A stretch of 64,000 bases of DNA from Chloroflexi bacterium TSY (GTDB taxonomy: Bacteria > Chloroflexota > Anaerolineae > Caldilineales > Caldilineaceae): the NCBI GenBank assembly GCA_019217005.1, contig JAHBNG010000054.1:1-64000 (forward strand), given 5' to 3'. Shown piece by piece: positions 17,711 through 26,584 of this stretch. The translations under genes and the position numbers were made by a program. Every line of letters begins with the position of its first letter. The stretch's first letter is position 1. The notes under the pieces are model-generated. The model searched no databases, had not been told where the DNA came from, and saw only the letters and a program-made list of their open reading frames with translations.

Positions 17711-18517
17711 TCAATTCATTGGCTGATACTCACGCAATGCCCCATCTTTCCAAGTCAATAAACGGGACATGAGTGGATGGTCACGCTCGCCAGAATCTTG
17801 TTCTACTTGACGCGCAATGGGCGCAATTCCGGCTGGATTCTTCGCACTAAAGGCAATGATAAAATCACGGTTTGGGATCCCAATTAACATCTGACCTGGA
17901 ATGCGTCTATCCCAGTCATTCATCATATCGGGAAGAAGAACGCTCATGGCTGCATATCCGTCTTGCGTTTCACAGGAAATCATTGTCTCATAAAGACTAC
18001 CATGTTGGTGAATTTCAAACTCTTTGGCCTGCAGCTTCAAATTATTCAACGCGTGTTTGTGAATCAGCTCTTCGGTTGTATCACCCTGGAGCATCTTTTC
18101 GGCCATGTCCGTATTCAGATAGGCGCGGTAAGTAGGCATATCGACTACATATGTAAGAATCAGGCCAGGAAAGAAGGGGCGATGCCAGATTGGCACGCCC
18201 CCCGCATTTTTGGCTCGGTCTAACCAGCGCGCCTGCTGCAACATGGGCAACAACGATTCCGTCACCTGCTGATCTGTTGGTGGTGCAACGTCTGGTAATC
18301 GGCCGATCACTTTTAGGTGAATTGCAACAATCTCATCGAACCGTTCTGGCGAATTCTTGTAAGCTTGGAATGCTGTCTTCAGATCAAGACGATTGACCTG
18401 TCCATGAATCAAAACATGCAATCGTGTTCCTTTGATCTTCTCAACAGTAAAACCAGCGTTCTCTGTTGACTCGGCAATGCGCTGCATAAAGGCTTTGAGC
18501 GGTAATGTTTTGTTCAT
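17711..18517 (-). CDS. DUF1444 family protein
   Basis: 268 residues. The central part, HRPFFPGLILTYVVDMPTYRAYL followed by a helical ELIHKHALNNL segment, resembles DUF1444 (YtpQ) proteins. No signal peptide or membrane helix. It starts one base after the stop of the upstream methyltransferase gene, so the two are likely one transcript. Function unknown. Confidence 0.65.
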   Translation of the reverse strand: MNKTLPLKAFMQRIAESTENAGFTVEKIKGTRLHVLIHGQVNRLDLKTAFQAYKNSPERFDEIVAIHLKVIGRLPDVAPPTDQQVTESLLPMLQQARWLDRAKNAGGVPIWHRPFFPGLILTYVVDMPTYRAYLNTDMAEKMLQGDTTEELIHKHALNNLKLQAKEFEIHQHGSLYETMISCETQDGYAAMSVLLPDMMNDWDRRIPGQMLIGIPNRDFIIAFSAKNPAGIAPIARQVEQDSGERDHPLMSRLLTWKDGALREYQPMN

Positions 18518-18518
18518 A

Positions 18519-19385
18519 TTACTTTCTTGCTACATAAACGATCCACTCGTCTTGATCATAGAGCGGCAAACCATCCCATGCACAATAGATATCAACTTGA
18601 GCAAAACCTGTCTGAAGAAGTATCGCGGTCATCGTCTCCACTGAGTAACTCTGGTCGCTTAGATGGATCACATCAAATTCACCTGTTTCCAAATGAACGA
18701 TATAAAAACGCTCAGTTGCGATACCGGATAATTCGTCCCAGAACCGTTCACCCAGATGCAGAAATGGCTCATCGCCCCATAAACCACTCTCATCTGTAAA
18801 CCATCAATTGCTCTCTTTCTTGTCAATCCGTTCCTGATTCAGCAGCTCAATACAAAATGCACCGCCAGGCTTCAACGATTGAACGATCTTTTCCAAGAGT
18901 ATCTCTGCTTCTCCTTTTGGAAAGACGGACAACTGACCATACAAGAGAAGCCCGGCATCAAACGTAGTTCTGGGCAAATCAACCGTCCGCACATCCTGCT
19001 TGATGAAGCGGCAATGCGAGCTGACCCCTTGCGTCTCTGCCAATGATTGTGCATAGCGAATTGAAGCGGGGCTAAAGTCGATACCAGTTACCTTACAGCC
19101 GCGTTGAGCAAAATCCACCGCATAGAGCTCGGGTCCACAAGTGATATCACATATCTGCATATCAGGCGCCAAGTGGAGATGGTTCCAGAGCCAATCGACC
19201 TGAAGCGCACGCTCACCATCTGTTCGTGATGCGGCTCCATGAGACTGGTCCAAGTGCTCGCGCAACATCCGCTCTGCAAACGCGGAATCATTCCAGGGGA
19301 GATTCCCACCTTGAGTCCAAGCAACAGGTCTTTCTGGGCGTCGATAGATATTCCATAAGGCAGCCGCAAGTCGTTCTTGTACCAT
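18519..19385 (-). pseudogene. SAM-dependent methyltransferase with in-frame TGA
   Basis: The first 193 codons encode a class I methyltransferase: motif I ICDITCGPELYAVDFAQRG, then VTGIDFSPASI, and LLLYGQLSVF. At 18804-18806 a TGA stops the frame, but the same frame continues for 94 codons to a TAA at 18519-18521 with WFTDESGLWGDEPFLHLGE and a clear C-terminal domain. Related enzymes have two adjacent Trp at this place, so TGG has become TGA. No Cys is expected here and no hairpin with a suitable loop is seen after it, so selenocysteine is unlikely. A point mutation or a sequence error is the better reading. Confidence 0.7.
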
Positions 19386-19512
19386 ATTTTAACTATCCAC
19401 AGATTAACAGGATTGACTAGATTTTCACGATGCTAATCCTGATCATCCTGTCAATCTGTGGATGAATGATTTTCTTGGAATCTCCGTAAGAGCTCCTTCT
19501 TGTCTTCGTGGA

Positions 19513-20238
19513 TCAGTTATTTGCCTCGTCCAGCAGTCGATCAATTTCGGCACTCAATGCATCATAGTCAAAAGCATTTGCCATCTTCTGCCCATTGACA
19601 ACCAAAGTTGGCGTACTATTGATGTCGTCATTCACTGCCTTCTGAATCACTTCTTGGATCGTATCCCTGTGGATCTGATTGATGAGACATGGTGTAAATT
19701 CACCAACATCCAACCCCAATTCTTCAGCATATTCAATCAGTCGTTCGGGGAGAAAACCAGCTTGCCCTTGCGTACTCGTTGCCACAAAGAGCCGATCATG
19801 ATAGGGCCAGAAAGCATCTTGATCGGCGGCACATTCTGCAGCAAGCGCACCTTGCGTCGTGCCAGGCTCAAAAGTGCTCAAAGGCAAATATCGATAGATG
19901 AATTTTACATCACCACTTTGGATATAGTCCGCAACTAATTTGGGTTTGACGTCACGCGCCCAATCTCCACAATGAGGTCAGAGAAAATCTTCCCAAGCTT
20001 CAACTGTCACCGCAGCATCTGGATTCCCCATGGTTGTTCGATTTTGCCAATCCAGTTGAATCGCAGAATAGGCATCAGGATCCACTGCTGTTGAGCGCGA
20101 TTGATTCAAACTTAACAAAATGACCACGAGCGAGACAAGAACCGCTCCAGCAACAATAATCCAAAGCCCTACCTTGTTGGATCGTCGCTGGTCACTCTTT
20201 TTGCTTCTTTTCCGTTTTTCTACACTCATATGATTCAT
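19513..20238 (-). CDS. Membrane-anchored DsbA-like thiol oxidoreductase, probable selenoprotein
   Basis: 241 codons if the TGA at 19978-19980 is read through. A basic N-terminus and one helix (residues 23-44, VGLWIIVAGAVLV) anchor it; the thioredoxin-type domain faces outward. The active site reads EDFL-TGA-PHCGDWA: in this family the motif is CPHC, so TGA (codon 87) takes the place of the first, attacking Cys. After it the frame is intact for 154 codons, with YLPLSTFEP, the helical insert and the cis-Pro segment NSTPTLVVNG. A weak hairpin (UUGGG/CCCAA) follows about 15 bases after TGA. Read-through as selenocysteine is inferred; a nonsense mutation is the alternative. The start overlaps the NagZ-like gene by four bases. 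Confidence 0.7.
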
Positions 20239-21651
20239 CCTACAAGATCAAAACGCTGTTTCAACTCTTGAATACGACGATACGACGCGTAAATGCGTTC
20301 TTCGGACACTATGCCATCTGCAACCAGAGCCCGGATCGTCGATGTGACTCTTGTCGTGGCAACCAGAGCCGATGTATTGGCAACCGAAATGATATCTACT
20401 CCGGCATCAATCGCGTAGCGGACCGACTCTTCCAAGCTGTAATGATTGCGAATGGCACGCATGAGAATATCATCGGTCATCACGACACCATCATATCCGA
20501 GTTGCTTACGCAGAATGCCTGTGATGGTTGCCCTGGAGAGCGTGGCAGGTCGCTCAGAATCGATTTTACCATTAAAGACATGTGCAGTCATCACCAAATC
20601 ACACTCATCTGCGTCAATAACGGCTGCATAGGGTTCCAGTTCAAGTTCGGACCACGTTTCCGTTACATCAACAAACCCGCGATGCGAATCGCTTTGGGAG
20701 CTGCCGTGGCCAGGAAAGTGTTTGAGTGCACAGACCACCCCATGCCAACGGTGGGGACGGATAAAGTCAAGTGCATGGCGAATAACGATCGTTGGATCAG
20801 CGGAAAAGCTGCGTCCGAGTCCGCCAATGACAGGGTTCCGCGGATTGACGTTGAGGTCAACCACGGGTGCCAAATTCAAGTTAATACCCAATCCATTCAG
20901 AAGCTCTGCCATTTGTTCGGCGTAAAGACGTGTTGTCTCTCTGTCGTTCCGCGTACCTAATTCTTGGGCTGAGTAATTGCTCTCGAATCCAAAGCGTCGG
21001 CCCAATCGGCTGGCTTGACCACCTTCCTGATCCACTCCGACAAGCAAGGGGGCAACTCCTGCTGCTCGTGCCGTGGCTTGCAGCGAACGAATCAACTGTC
21101 TCAGTTGCATCGGTTCATGCAAATTTCGTGGGAAGAGAAAGACACCACCGATCTGCTCCCGAACGATATCTTGAACCACCGAGCTCTGTTCAGTGACACT
21201 CGTATGGGGAAAGCCAATCATGACCATCTGGCCAATCTGCGCATCCAGAGAAACCGGTGCCACTTGTTTGGGCGCAGTCGCTTGTGTTGGTGAAACCTCA
21301 TTCACGACGGTTGCTTCGTTGTTTTGCGCAGATGGCAGCAGAGTGATCGATCTGTTCTTTGGCATAGCTGGTATAGGCCTTTTTGATTCAATATTTGGGG
21401 GTGGTTCAAAATTAGGTTTACACTTTTGATATATAGACAAAAATCTATATGAGACCGTTTTCTCTCTGAGAACCGGCGAAATCAGAGAATATAAACGTTC
21501 TTTCTGTTTCTAAAAGTGTAAACCTATCTATCCAGCTAAAATGAACCACCCCAATATTTGTCTGGTTATTACACCCTGCCAGCAAAGATATAATCGCTAG
21601 TCTACCTGCCTCTTGAATCAATGTACGTCTAGATCGTTTCGCATTCAGCAT
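20235..21651 (-). pseudogene. nagZ: NagZ-like GH3 beta-N-acetylhexosaminidase, lipoprotein signal split off by insertion
   Basis: Without the 155-bp insert the gene reads from 21651: signal peptide with lipobox ISLLAGC, then NNQTNIESKRP and a GH3 domain with PLLVGVDQEGGQASR, KHFPGHGSSQSDSH (His/Asp catalytic motif) and MTDDILMRA with the nucleophile Asp. The insert and its 8-bp duplication (163 bp) shift the frame right after the signal peptide. The enzyme part remains open, with a new possible start inside the insert (21440, MSIYQKCKP) or at the later PAMPKNRS Met. So the present product, if any, would stay in the cytoplasm instead of being a lipoprotein. Family members release N-acetylglucosamine from muropeptides or glycans. 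Confidence 0.8.
21398..21552 (-). mobile_element. 155-bp miniature element (family M155), copy 2
   Basis: Reverse orientation relative to the other copies. The direct repeat AATATTTG is at 21390-21397 and 21553-21560. Joining the flanks restores the codons for NNQTNIESK in frame. Confidence 0.92.
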
Positions 21652-21776
21652 CTTAGGTTCTTATCGTTCAATTCTTGTAGAGTGGGCAAGAAGTTGGTCA
21701 GTGTAACAAGATGACAGAACGAGCCTCATTCAGCCATCTGATTATCCTTGCCTTGAGCATTAGATTTTGTTTCAAT

Positions 21777-21880
21777 AGGAATCCAATGCGGTTAACGACC
21801 GCAGGTCACAGCCTGGTGGGGCTGGATTCCGTTGAAGCAACTCTGTCACTCCGGAGAAGTGACCTACGAATTGCTCTCTT
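21777..21880 (-). repeat. Dispersed repeat with GTCACTTC hairpin, copy 2
   Basis: On the minus strand it reads GAGCAATTCGTAGGTCACTT and onward to GTGACCTGCGGTCG; relative of the repeat at 7273-7384. It lies between the 3' end of the methyltransferase at 21912 and the NagZ-like gene's promoter side. Confidence 0.5.
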
Positions 21881-21911
21881 CTTTTGTCAACCACGTGGGA
21901 TCCCGTTAAGC

Positions 21912-22757
21912 CTAGATTTTTGCAGCCATACGCTGACGTACAACTTCATAAAAGAGCAGGGCTGCAGCTGTTGATAGGTTTAAGCTGTCAGCAATTCCAA
22001 CCATGGGAATCGAAACACAATGAGTTGCCGCTTCTTGCCACGATTGACTCAACCCATGTGCTTCGCTACCCAAGACAACCACGACACCTTGCCGCATATC
22101 GACATCAGTATAGGGTATTGTCCCCCCTGGATTTACCGAATCAGGCATCGCAACCACAATTTGAATCTCGTTTTGCTGCAACCAGAAAATGGTATTCTCA
22201 GTGCTCTCTTCAACAGTCGGAACGTTAAACAGTGTTCCAAGACTTGCCCGGACTGCGTTGGGATTGTGAACGTCGGTTCCAGATTGTTCAGGTGCCGTGC
22301 AGACAATGACACCCGTCACGCCAGCGGCATCCGCCGTGCGCAAGATGGCTCCCAAGTTTCCTGGTTTTTCGATCCCCTCCAGGACAGCAAGGAAGGGCGT
22401 TGGAGCAAGGGATAACTCATGCAAGGAGCGGGTCAAATAAGGAATAACCAACAACAGGCCGCCGCTGTCGGAACGATAGGCAATTTTAGCAAAAACTGTT
22501 TTTGAGACTTCGTAGAGTGTGAGTTGATGCCCTGAATAGGCCAACAGCTTTTCGACAGTTCGCTCGGCCTCATTTCCTACAATCAGCTCCGGACAGATAT
22601 AAGCCTCGACAGGGTGTATACCAGATGCGAGTGCTCGGCTCACTTCTCGCACACCCTCTACAACCGTCAGCTTGCGCTCATCTCGTCGACGCCTTTTCGT
22701 TAATTTCAGAATGTCCTTGATCTGTGGATTCTGCGGGCTCGTAATCAGAATCGGCAT
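21912..22757 (-). CDS. TrmH/SpoU family RNA 2'-O-methyltransferase
   Basis: 281 residues. N-terminal substrate-binding part with SPQNPQIKDILKL and VVEGVREV; C-terminal SPOUT domain with EKPGNLGAILRTADAAG (motif 1), VVLGSEAHGLS (motif 2) and IPMVGIADSLNLSTAAA (motif 3), which form the knotted SAM site. Methylates a ribose in rRNA or tRNA; the exact site is not readable. Starts six bases after the stop of the next methyltransferase gene, so probably one operon. Confidence 0.87.
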   Translation of the reverse strand: MPILITSPQNPQIKDILKLTKRRRRDERKLTVVEGVREVSRALASGIHPVEAYICPELIVGNEAERTVEKLLAYSGHQLTLYEVSKTVFAKIAYRSDSGGLLLVIPYLTRSLHELSLAPTPFLAVLEGIEKPGNLGAILRTADAAGVTGVIVCTAPEQSGTDVHNPNAVRASLGTLFNVPTVEESTENTIFWLQQNEIQIVVAMPDSVNPGGTIPYTDVDMRQGVVVVLGSEAHGLSQSWQEAATHCVSIPMVGIADSLNLSTAAALLFYEVVRQRMAAKI

Positions 22758-22763
22758 CTGTGG

Positions 22764-23795
22764 TTACTCATTTGCGTACCACCGACCATAAACACCGCTT
22801 GGCAACAGGCGTCCATTTCGCTCTGTGATTGTCATTTCACCTGTTTCTAATTCGCCATCCAGCTTAGCCACAACCGGTTCAAGCTGATTCTGCATCGTAA
22901 TTGGCGTAAACCCTGGGGTATGACAGCTATAGAGAAAAAAGAGTGCTTGATTCGACAACAACGCTCGACAGCCTTCTAGCAATTGGGCCAAATCCTTTTC
23001 GATCTTAAAGACTTCGCCTTTTGGACCGCGTCCAAAGGAAGGTGGATCGAGTATGATCCCCTCATAGCGATTCCCGCGCCGCTCCTCACGTTTGATAAAC
23101 TTGACAGCATCATCTACCAGCCAACGAATCGGACGCTCTTCCAGCCGGCAGAGCTGTGCATTTTTGCGTGCCCAATCGACAACGCCTTTGGCAGCATCCA
23201 GATGGACAACGTGAGCACCAGCTTGACTGGCCGCTAGCGTACTGCCACCCGTATAGGCAAACAGATTCAGAACGTGCAGGTTGCGCTGATTTGTCGCATC
23301 CATCCGCTTGCGAATGAGCTCGCGCATCCATGTCCAGTTTGCTGCTTGCTCAGCAAAAAGCCCCATATGACCAAAATTGGTCAGTTTGATGTGTAGCTGC
23401 ATATCGTTGTAGAGCACATCAAAATCTCGCTCGATTTTATTTTGCCACGTCCATTGACCACTACCACTTGAGTCGCGAGTATAGATGGCGTCCGCCCGGT
23501 TCCACTCGCCGCGCGGCAGATGGGGTTGCCAAATTGCCTGAGGTGCGGGACGAATAAGCGTATAGTTTCCCAAGCGCTCAAGTTTGCGCATATTGCCAGA
23601 ATCTAGCAAGATATAGTCTCCGAGTTCATAAGGTTTCGGAGGTACCATTGGTTGGTCAATGTTGGGCTTTTTTTCTGTACGCCTTGGTCTTTGGCCTTTG
23701 GTGATTGCTCTTTGATTTTTAGCTGGTCGTGAAGTTGCCCTTGCTCGTTTTGTTTTGGAACTTTTAATCATTATCTCTTTGAATTGCCTGATCAC
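22764..23795 (-). CDS. Class I SAM methyltransferase, RlmI-like
   Basis: 343 residues from GTG at 23795 (AAGG 8 bases upstream); an ATG at 23771 is also possible. A basic Lys/Arg-rich tail of about 40 residues precedes the enzyme domain, which fits RNA binding. Motif I is [16 protein letters not shown] and the catalytic region is [13 protein letters not shown], as in rRNA m5C methyltransferases of the RlmI type and related N-methylases. Ends [11 protein letters not shown]. Confidence 0.75.
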   Translation of the reverse strand: MIRQFKEIMIKSSKTKRARATSRPAKNQRAITKGQRPRRTEKKPNIDQPMVPPKPYELGDYILLDSGNMRKLERLGNYTLIRPAPQAIWQPHLPRGEWNRADAIYTRDSSGSGQWTWQNKIERDFDVLYNDMQLHIKLTNFGHMGLFAEQAANWTWMRELIRKRMDATNQRNLHVLNLFAYTGGSTLAASQAGAHVVHLDAAKGVVDWARKNAQLCRLEERPIRWLVDDAVKFIKREERRGNRYEGIILDPPSFGRGPKGEVFKIEKDLAQLLEGCRALLSNQALFFLYSCHTPGFTPITMQNQLEPVVAKLDGELETGEMTITERNGRLLPSGVYGRWYANE

Positions 23796-23965
23796 ACTAT
23801 TGCTACCTTACGATTTATGCAGGGTACAATGAAAATGCGTAATGGTCAAACAAAGGTACGAAGTAGACTGCGCTTGTCTTGAAGACAGAGTGTTCGTCTG
23901 CTAGCTGGCACAACGCATTTGACAGTATTGAGTGAGACTGATAGAGTTAAATATGGAAATATTTA

Positions 23966-24060
23966 GGCTCTCTATGGAAAAGGTCTTTCTTCCAGAAAGT
24001 GTGCAAATCAGCGATTAAACTGTCGAAATTTTAGGAAGTCGCACACTTTTGTCTGATAAG
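23966..24060 (+). repeat. Dispersed inverted repeat, family R6, copy 1
   Basis: GGCTCTCTATGGAAAAGG... paired with ...TGCACACTTTTGTCTGATAAG. The other copies (43564-43659 and, reversed, 48202-48301) have clean GCTCATC/GATGAGC ends. No coding content. Confidence 0.7.
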
Positions 24061-24232
24061 TGAATATTTAGTTGGTTCGAATCCCCGACGATCACATGCA
24101 AAGTCATCGTGTCTATCAATTCTATCCTGTCAGTGTCGTCCAGGCTCCGCCTGGGCATTGTTTTGGATAGTGTGCATAGACCGTCTCGTGTACAGTGACT
24201 CTGTGGTGATTCGAGCAGGATGATAGCCAAAG

Positions 24233-24265
24233 AGCCGTAGGCGGTAATACGCCTACGGCTTTTTT
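24233..24265 (+). terminator. Rho-independent terminator
   Basis: Perfect 11-bp stem AGCCGTAGGCG / CGCCTACGGCT with a 6-base loop and a run of six T. No plus-strand gene precedes it for over 2 kb, so it may end an unannotated RNA. Confidence 0.75.
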
Positions 24266-24435
24266 GATTTTTATTTTATGTGAGATGCCGTGGGGTTAAA
24301 CACCTACGGCATTGCTTTTGTCATTTATACTCAGCGGCAACAGATTGCAACAGTGTCTCCCGATTGAAAAGTGTGGCTTGATGGCGTTGCTGAGTATATA
24401 TTGCAGGATAGACAGATTGAGATTAGGAGGAAACG

Positions 24436-26317
24436 ATGGATGATAAAATAGGTTCTTACAGAAGATTGTTGGGGTATCTCAGGCCATATAAATTTGAGGT
24501 AACGCTGGCCTATATTTCAATGTTGGGTGCGAGTTTATTAAATCTTGTCGTGCCGCAGGTAATTAAGAATGCAATTGACCAGGGCATCGCTAATCGTTCG
24601 GCGCAAGGGCTCTACTCGGCGGCGGTGATTATTTTGGGGATTGCAGTTATCCGGGCAATCGCCGCATTCGGTATGCGCTACTATGGCAATTGGCTCACAT
24701 TTCAGGTATCTTATGATTTACGCAACCACTTTTTTGAAAGCATTCCGCGTCTCCCTTTTGCTTTTCATGATCGCGCCCAAACCGGTGACCTCATGAGTCG
24801 CGCCACGAGCGATATTAGTGAATCAGAAAAATTCGTCGGGATTGGCCTGATGGATCTTAATGGCGACAACCTTACTGCTTGTTGGAGTCCTGCTAGCCAT
24901 CATGTTGGAAAATTTTCAACTTTCACTCTATGTTCTTGGCCCCATGCTCGGTCTGGTTTATGCCACCTTACGTTTTGGTAGCACGATTCGCCCCATTTTC
25001 AAAGATATCCAGAAGCAAATGGGCGCCCTCGCATCAACCATGCAGGAGAGTATGACCGGCATTGGATTGGTCAAGTCCTTTGCACGTGAGCCACATGAGT
25101 TTAAAAAATTCGACACTGATAATGATCATTGGTTTGAGCAGCGTTATTCGGCCATCCTCAAATGGGGCAACTATTGGCCGCTCTTCAGTTTTATCGTTTC
25201 CGTAAGCATTTTGTTGCTTCTTTGGTTTGGTGGGCCATTGGCTTTGCAGAGCGAAACAACAGGGGTCACAATCGGTTCGCTCGTTGCATTGATCACATAT
25301 GTCTTGATGCTCAATGGTCCCGTTATGCGACTGGGATTTCTCGTCAACATGGCCGCGACGGCAGGTGCAAGTGCGGGACGAATTTTTGAGATCATCGATA
25401 CACCCAACCCGATCCAAGAAAAGCCTGATGCCATCATACTGGAAAAAGCCGAAGGTGATGTCAAATTTGAGGCCGTGAACTTTGCCTATCAAACAGGAAC
25501 CAGCACGCTCTCTGGCATCGATCTTCATGCCAGACCAGGTCAAGTCGTCGCCCTCATTGGTCCCACCGGTTCAGGCAAATCGTCTGTCATCAATCTCATT
25601 CCGCGCTTCTATGACCCAACAGAAGGAAGCGTCCTGCTTGATGGAATCAACGTGCGCGATCTGACATTAAAGAGCCTCCGTCAACACATCAGCATTGTTC
25701 TCCAAGATCCATTCCTCTTTAGTTCAACGATTGCCGAAAATATCGCGTACGGTCGACCGGATGCATCGCAATTAGATGTTGAGTTCGCTGCTAGAGCAGC
25801 TTGTGCCCATGAGTTTATTATGACCTTTCCAGAGGGCTACGAGACAGTAGTGGGCGAACGTGGCGTCACGCTGAGTGGTGGTCAGAAACAGCGCGTGGCC
25901 ATTGCACGTGCATTGCTCTGTGATCCGCGAGTCTTGATTCTGGATGACTCGACCAGTTCTGTTGATACCGAGACCGAATACCTCATTCAGCAAGCATTAG
26001 ATGAACTGATGAAGGGTCGCACAACCTTTGTGATTGCCCAACGATTGTTGACTTTGAAGAATGCCGACCAGATTCTTGTACTCGATCATGGACAGATTGT
26101 TGAACAAGGCGTGCATGAGGACCTTTTGGCTCTCAATGGTTTATACCGCCAGATCTATGATCTACAATTGAAGGATCAGGAAGAACTCGCAACAGCCACT
26201 CCCCAGCATCGCTTTGAGACTGTCACAAATGGCGGTGCCAAAAGTACTAATTATGAGCAGCAAGAAAATGCCTTGGACAAAGCTGCTGTATCGGTCACAA
26301 TCGGACGGACAGAATAA
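24436..26317 (+). CDS. ABC exporter half-transporter A (degenerate NBD), one frameshift
   Basis: AGGAGG precedes the ATG at 24436. The first frame covers the first membrane helices to VGIGLMDL. The homologous continuation MATTLLLVGVLLAIM is in another frame from 24860 on; one extra A in CTTAATGG explains it. The restored protein of about 626 residues has six helices and an ATPase domain with GPTGSGKSS, LSGGQKQR and VLILDDSTSSVD. Asp replaces the catalytic Glu and the H-loop reads IAQRL instead of IAHRL. Such a non-consensus site is normal for one half of a heterodimeric exporter; the partner at 26585 has the intact residues. Confidence 0.8.
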
Positions 26318-26415
26318 TTTGGGATCTTGCAACAGAAGATGAGTAGGTTACGGCAATCGTGTCATTCTTGAGTGGAGCGAAGAATCAAACGATTGCTGTC
26401 TCTGGACAATGAATC

Positions 26416-26562
26416 ATTAGACATTATATGGATTGAAAAAAGGACACAGATTTTCAGGATGTTCACGAAGTGGGCGTTTCGCCAACGCGAATTATCTTAG
26501 AGTAAATCCGTGAACTGTGTTCATCCGTGTCCCATATTCTGAATCCTTATAATCTCTATTTA
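26416..26562. repeat. Dispersed inverted repeat with ATTAGACATTATANGGATTGAA ends
   Basis: Outer arms ATTAGACATTATATGGATTG / GAATCCTTATAATCTCTATT enclose a second pair, GGACACAGATTTTC / ATCCGTGTCCC. Related units at 50894-51016 and 51017-51103; the inner unit alone recurs near 59640-59720. Lies between the two ABC genes. Confidence 0.6.
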
Positions 26563-26584
26563 TGTTGAAAAAGGGTAAAGAATC

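Larger units (their letters stand above)
23796..24435. other. Gene-free stretch with repeat and terminator
   Basis: Contains repeat R6 copy 1 (23966-24060), a stretch resembling a tRNA T-loop (near 24074) that lacks a stem, and a strong terminator (24233-24265). Something ending at that terminator on the plus strand, such as a small RNA starting after 24060, is possible, but no promoter or known RNA family is seen. Confidence 0.45.

Noticed and set aside
18804..18806. Third selenocysteine codon in the methyltransferase
   Set aside because: The residue expected is Trp, not Cys, and no suitable hairpin follows.
24062..24095. tRNA-like GGTTCGAATCC at 24070
   Set aside because: The T-stem pairs over only two bases, and no acceptor or anticodon arm can be found upstream, where a dispersed repeat lies.
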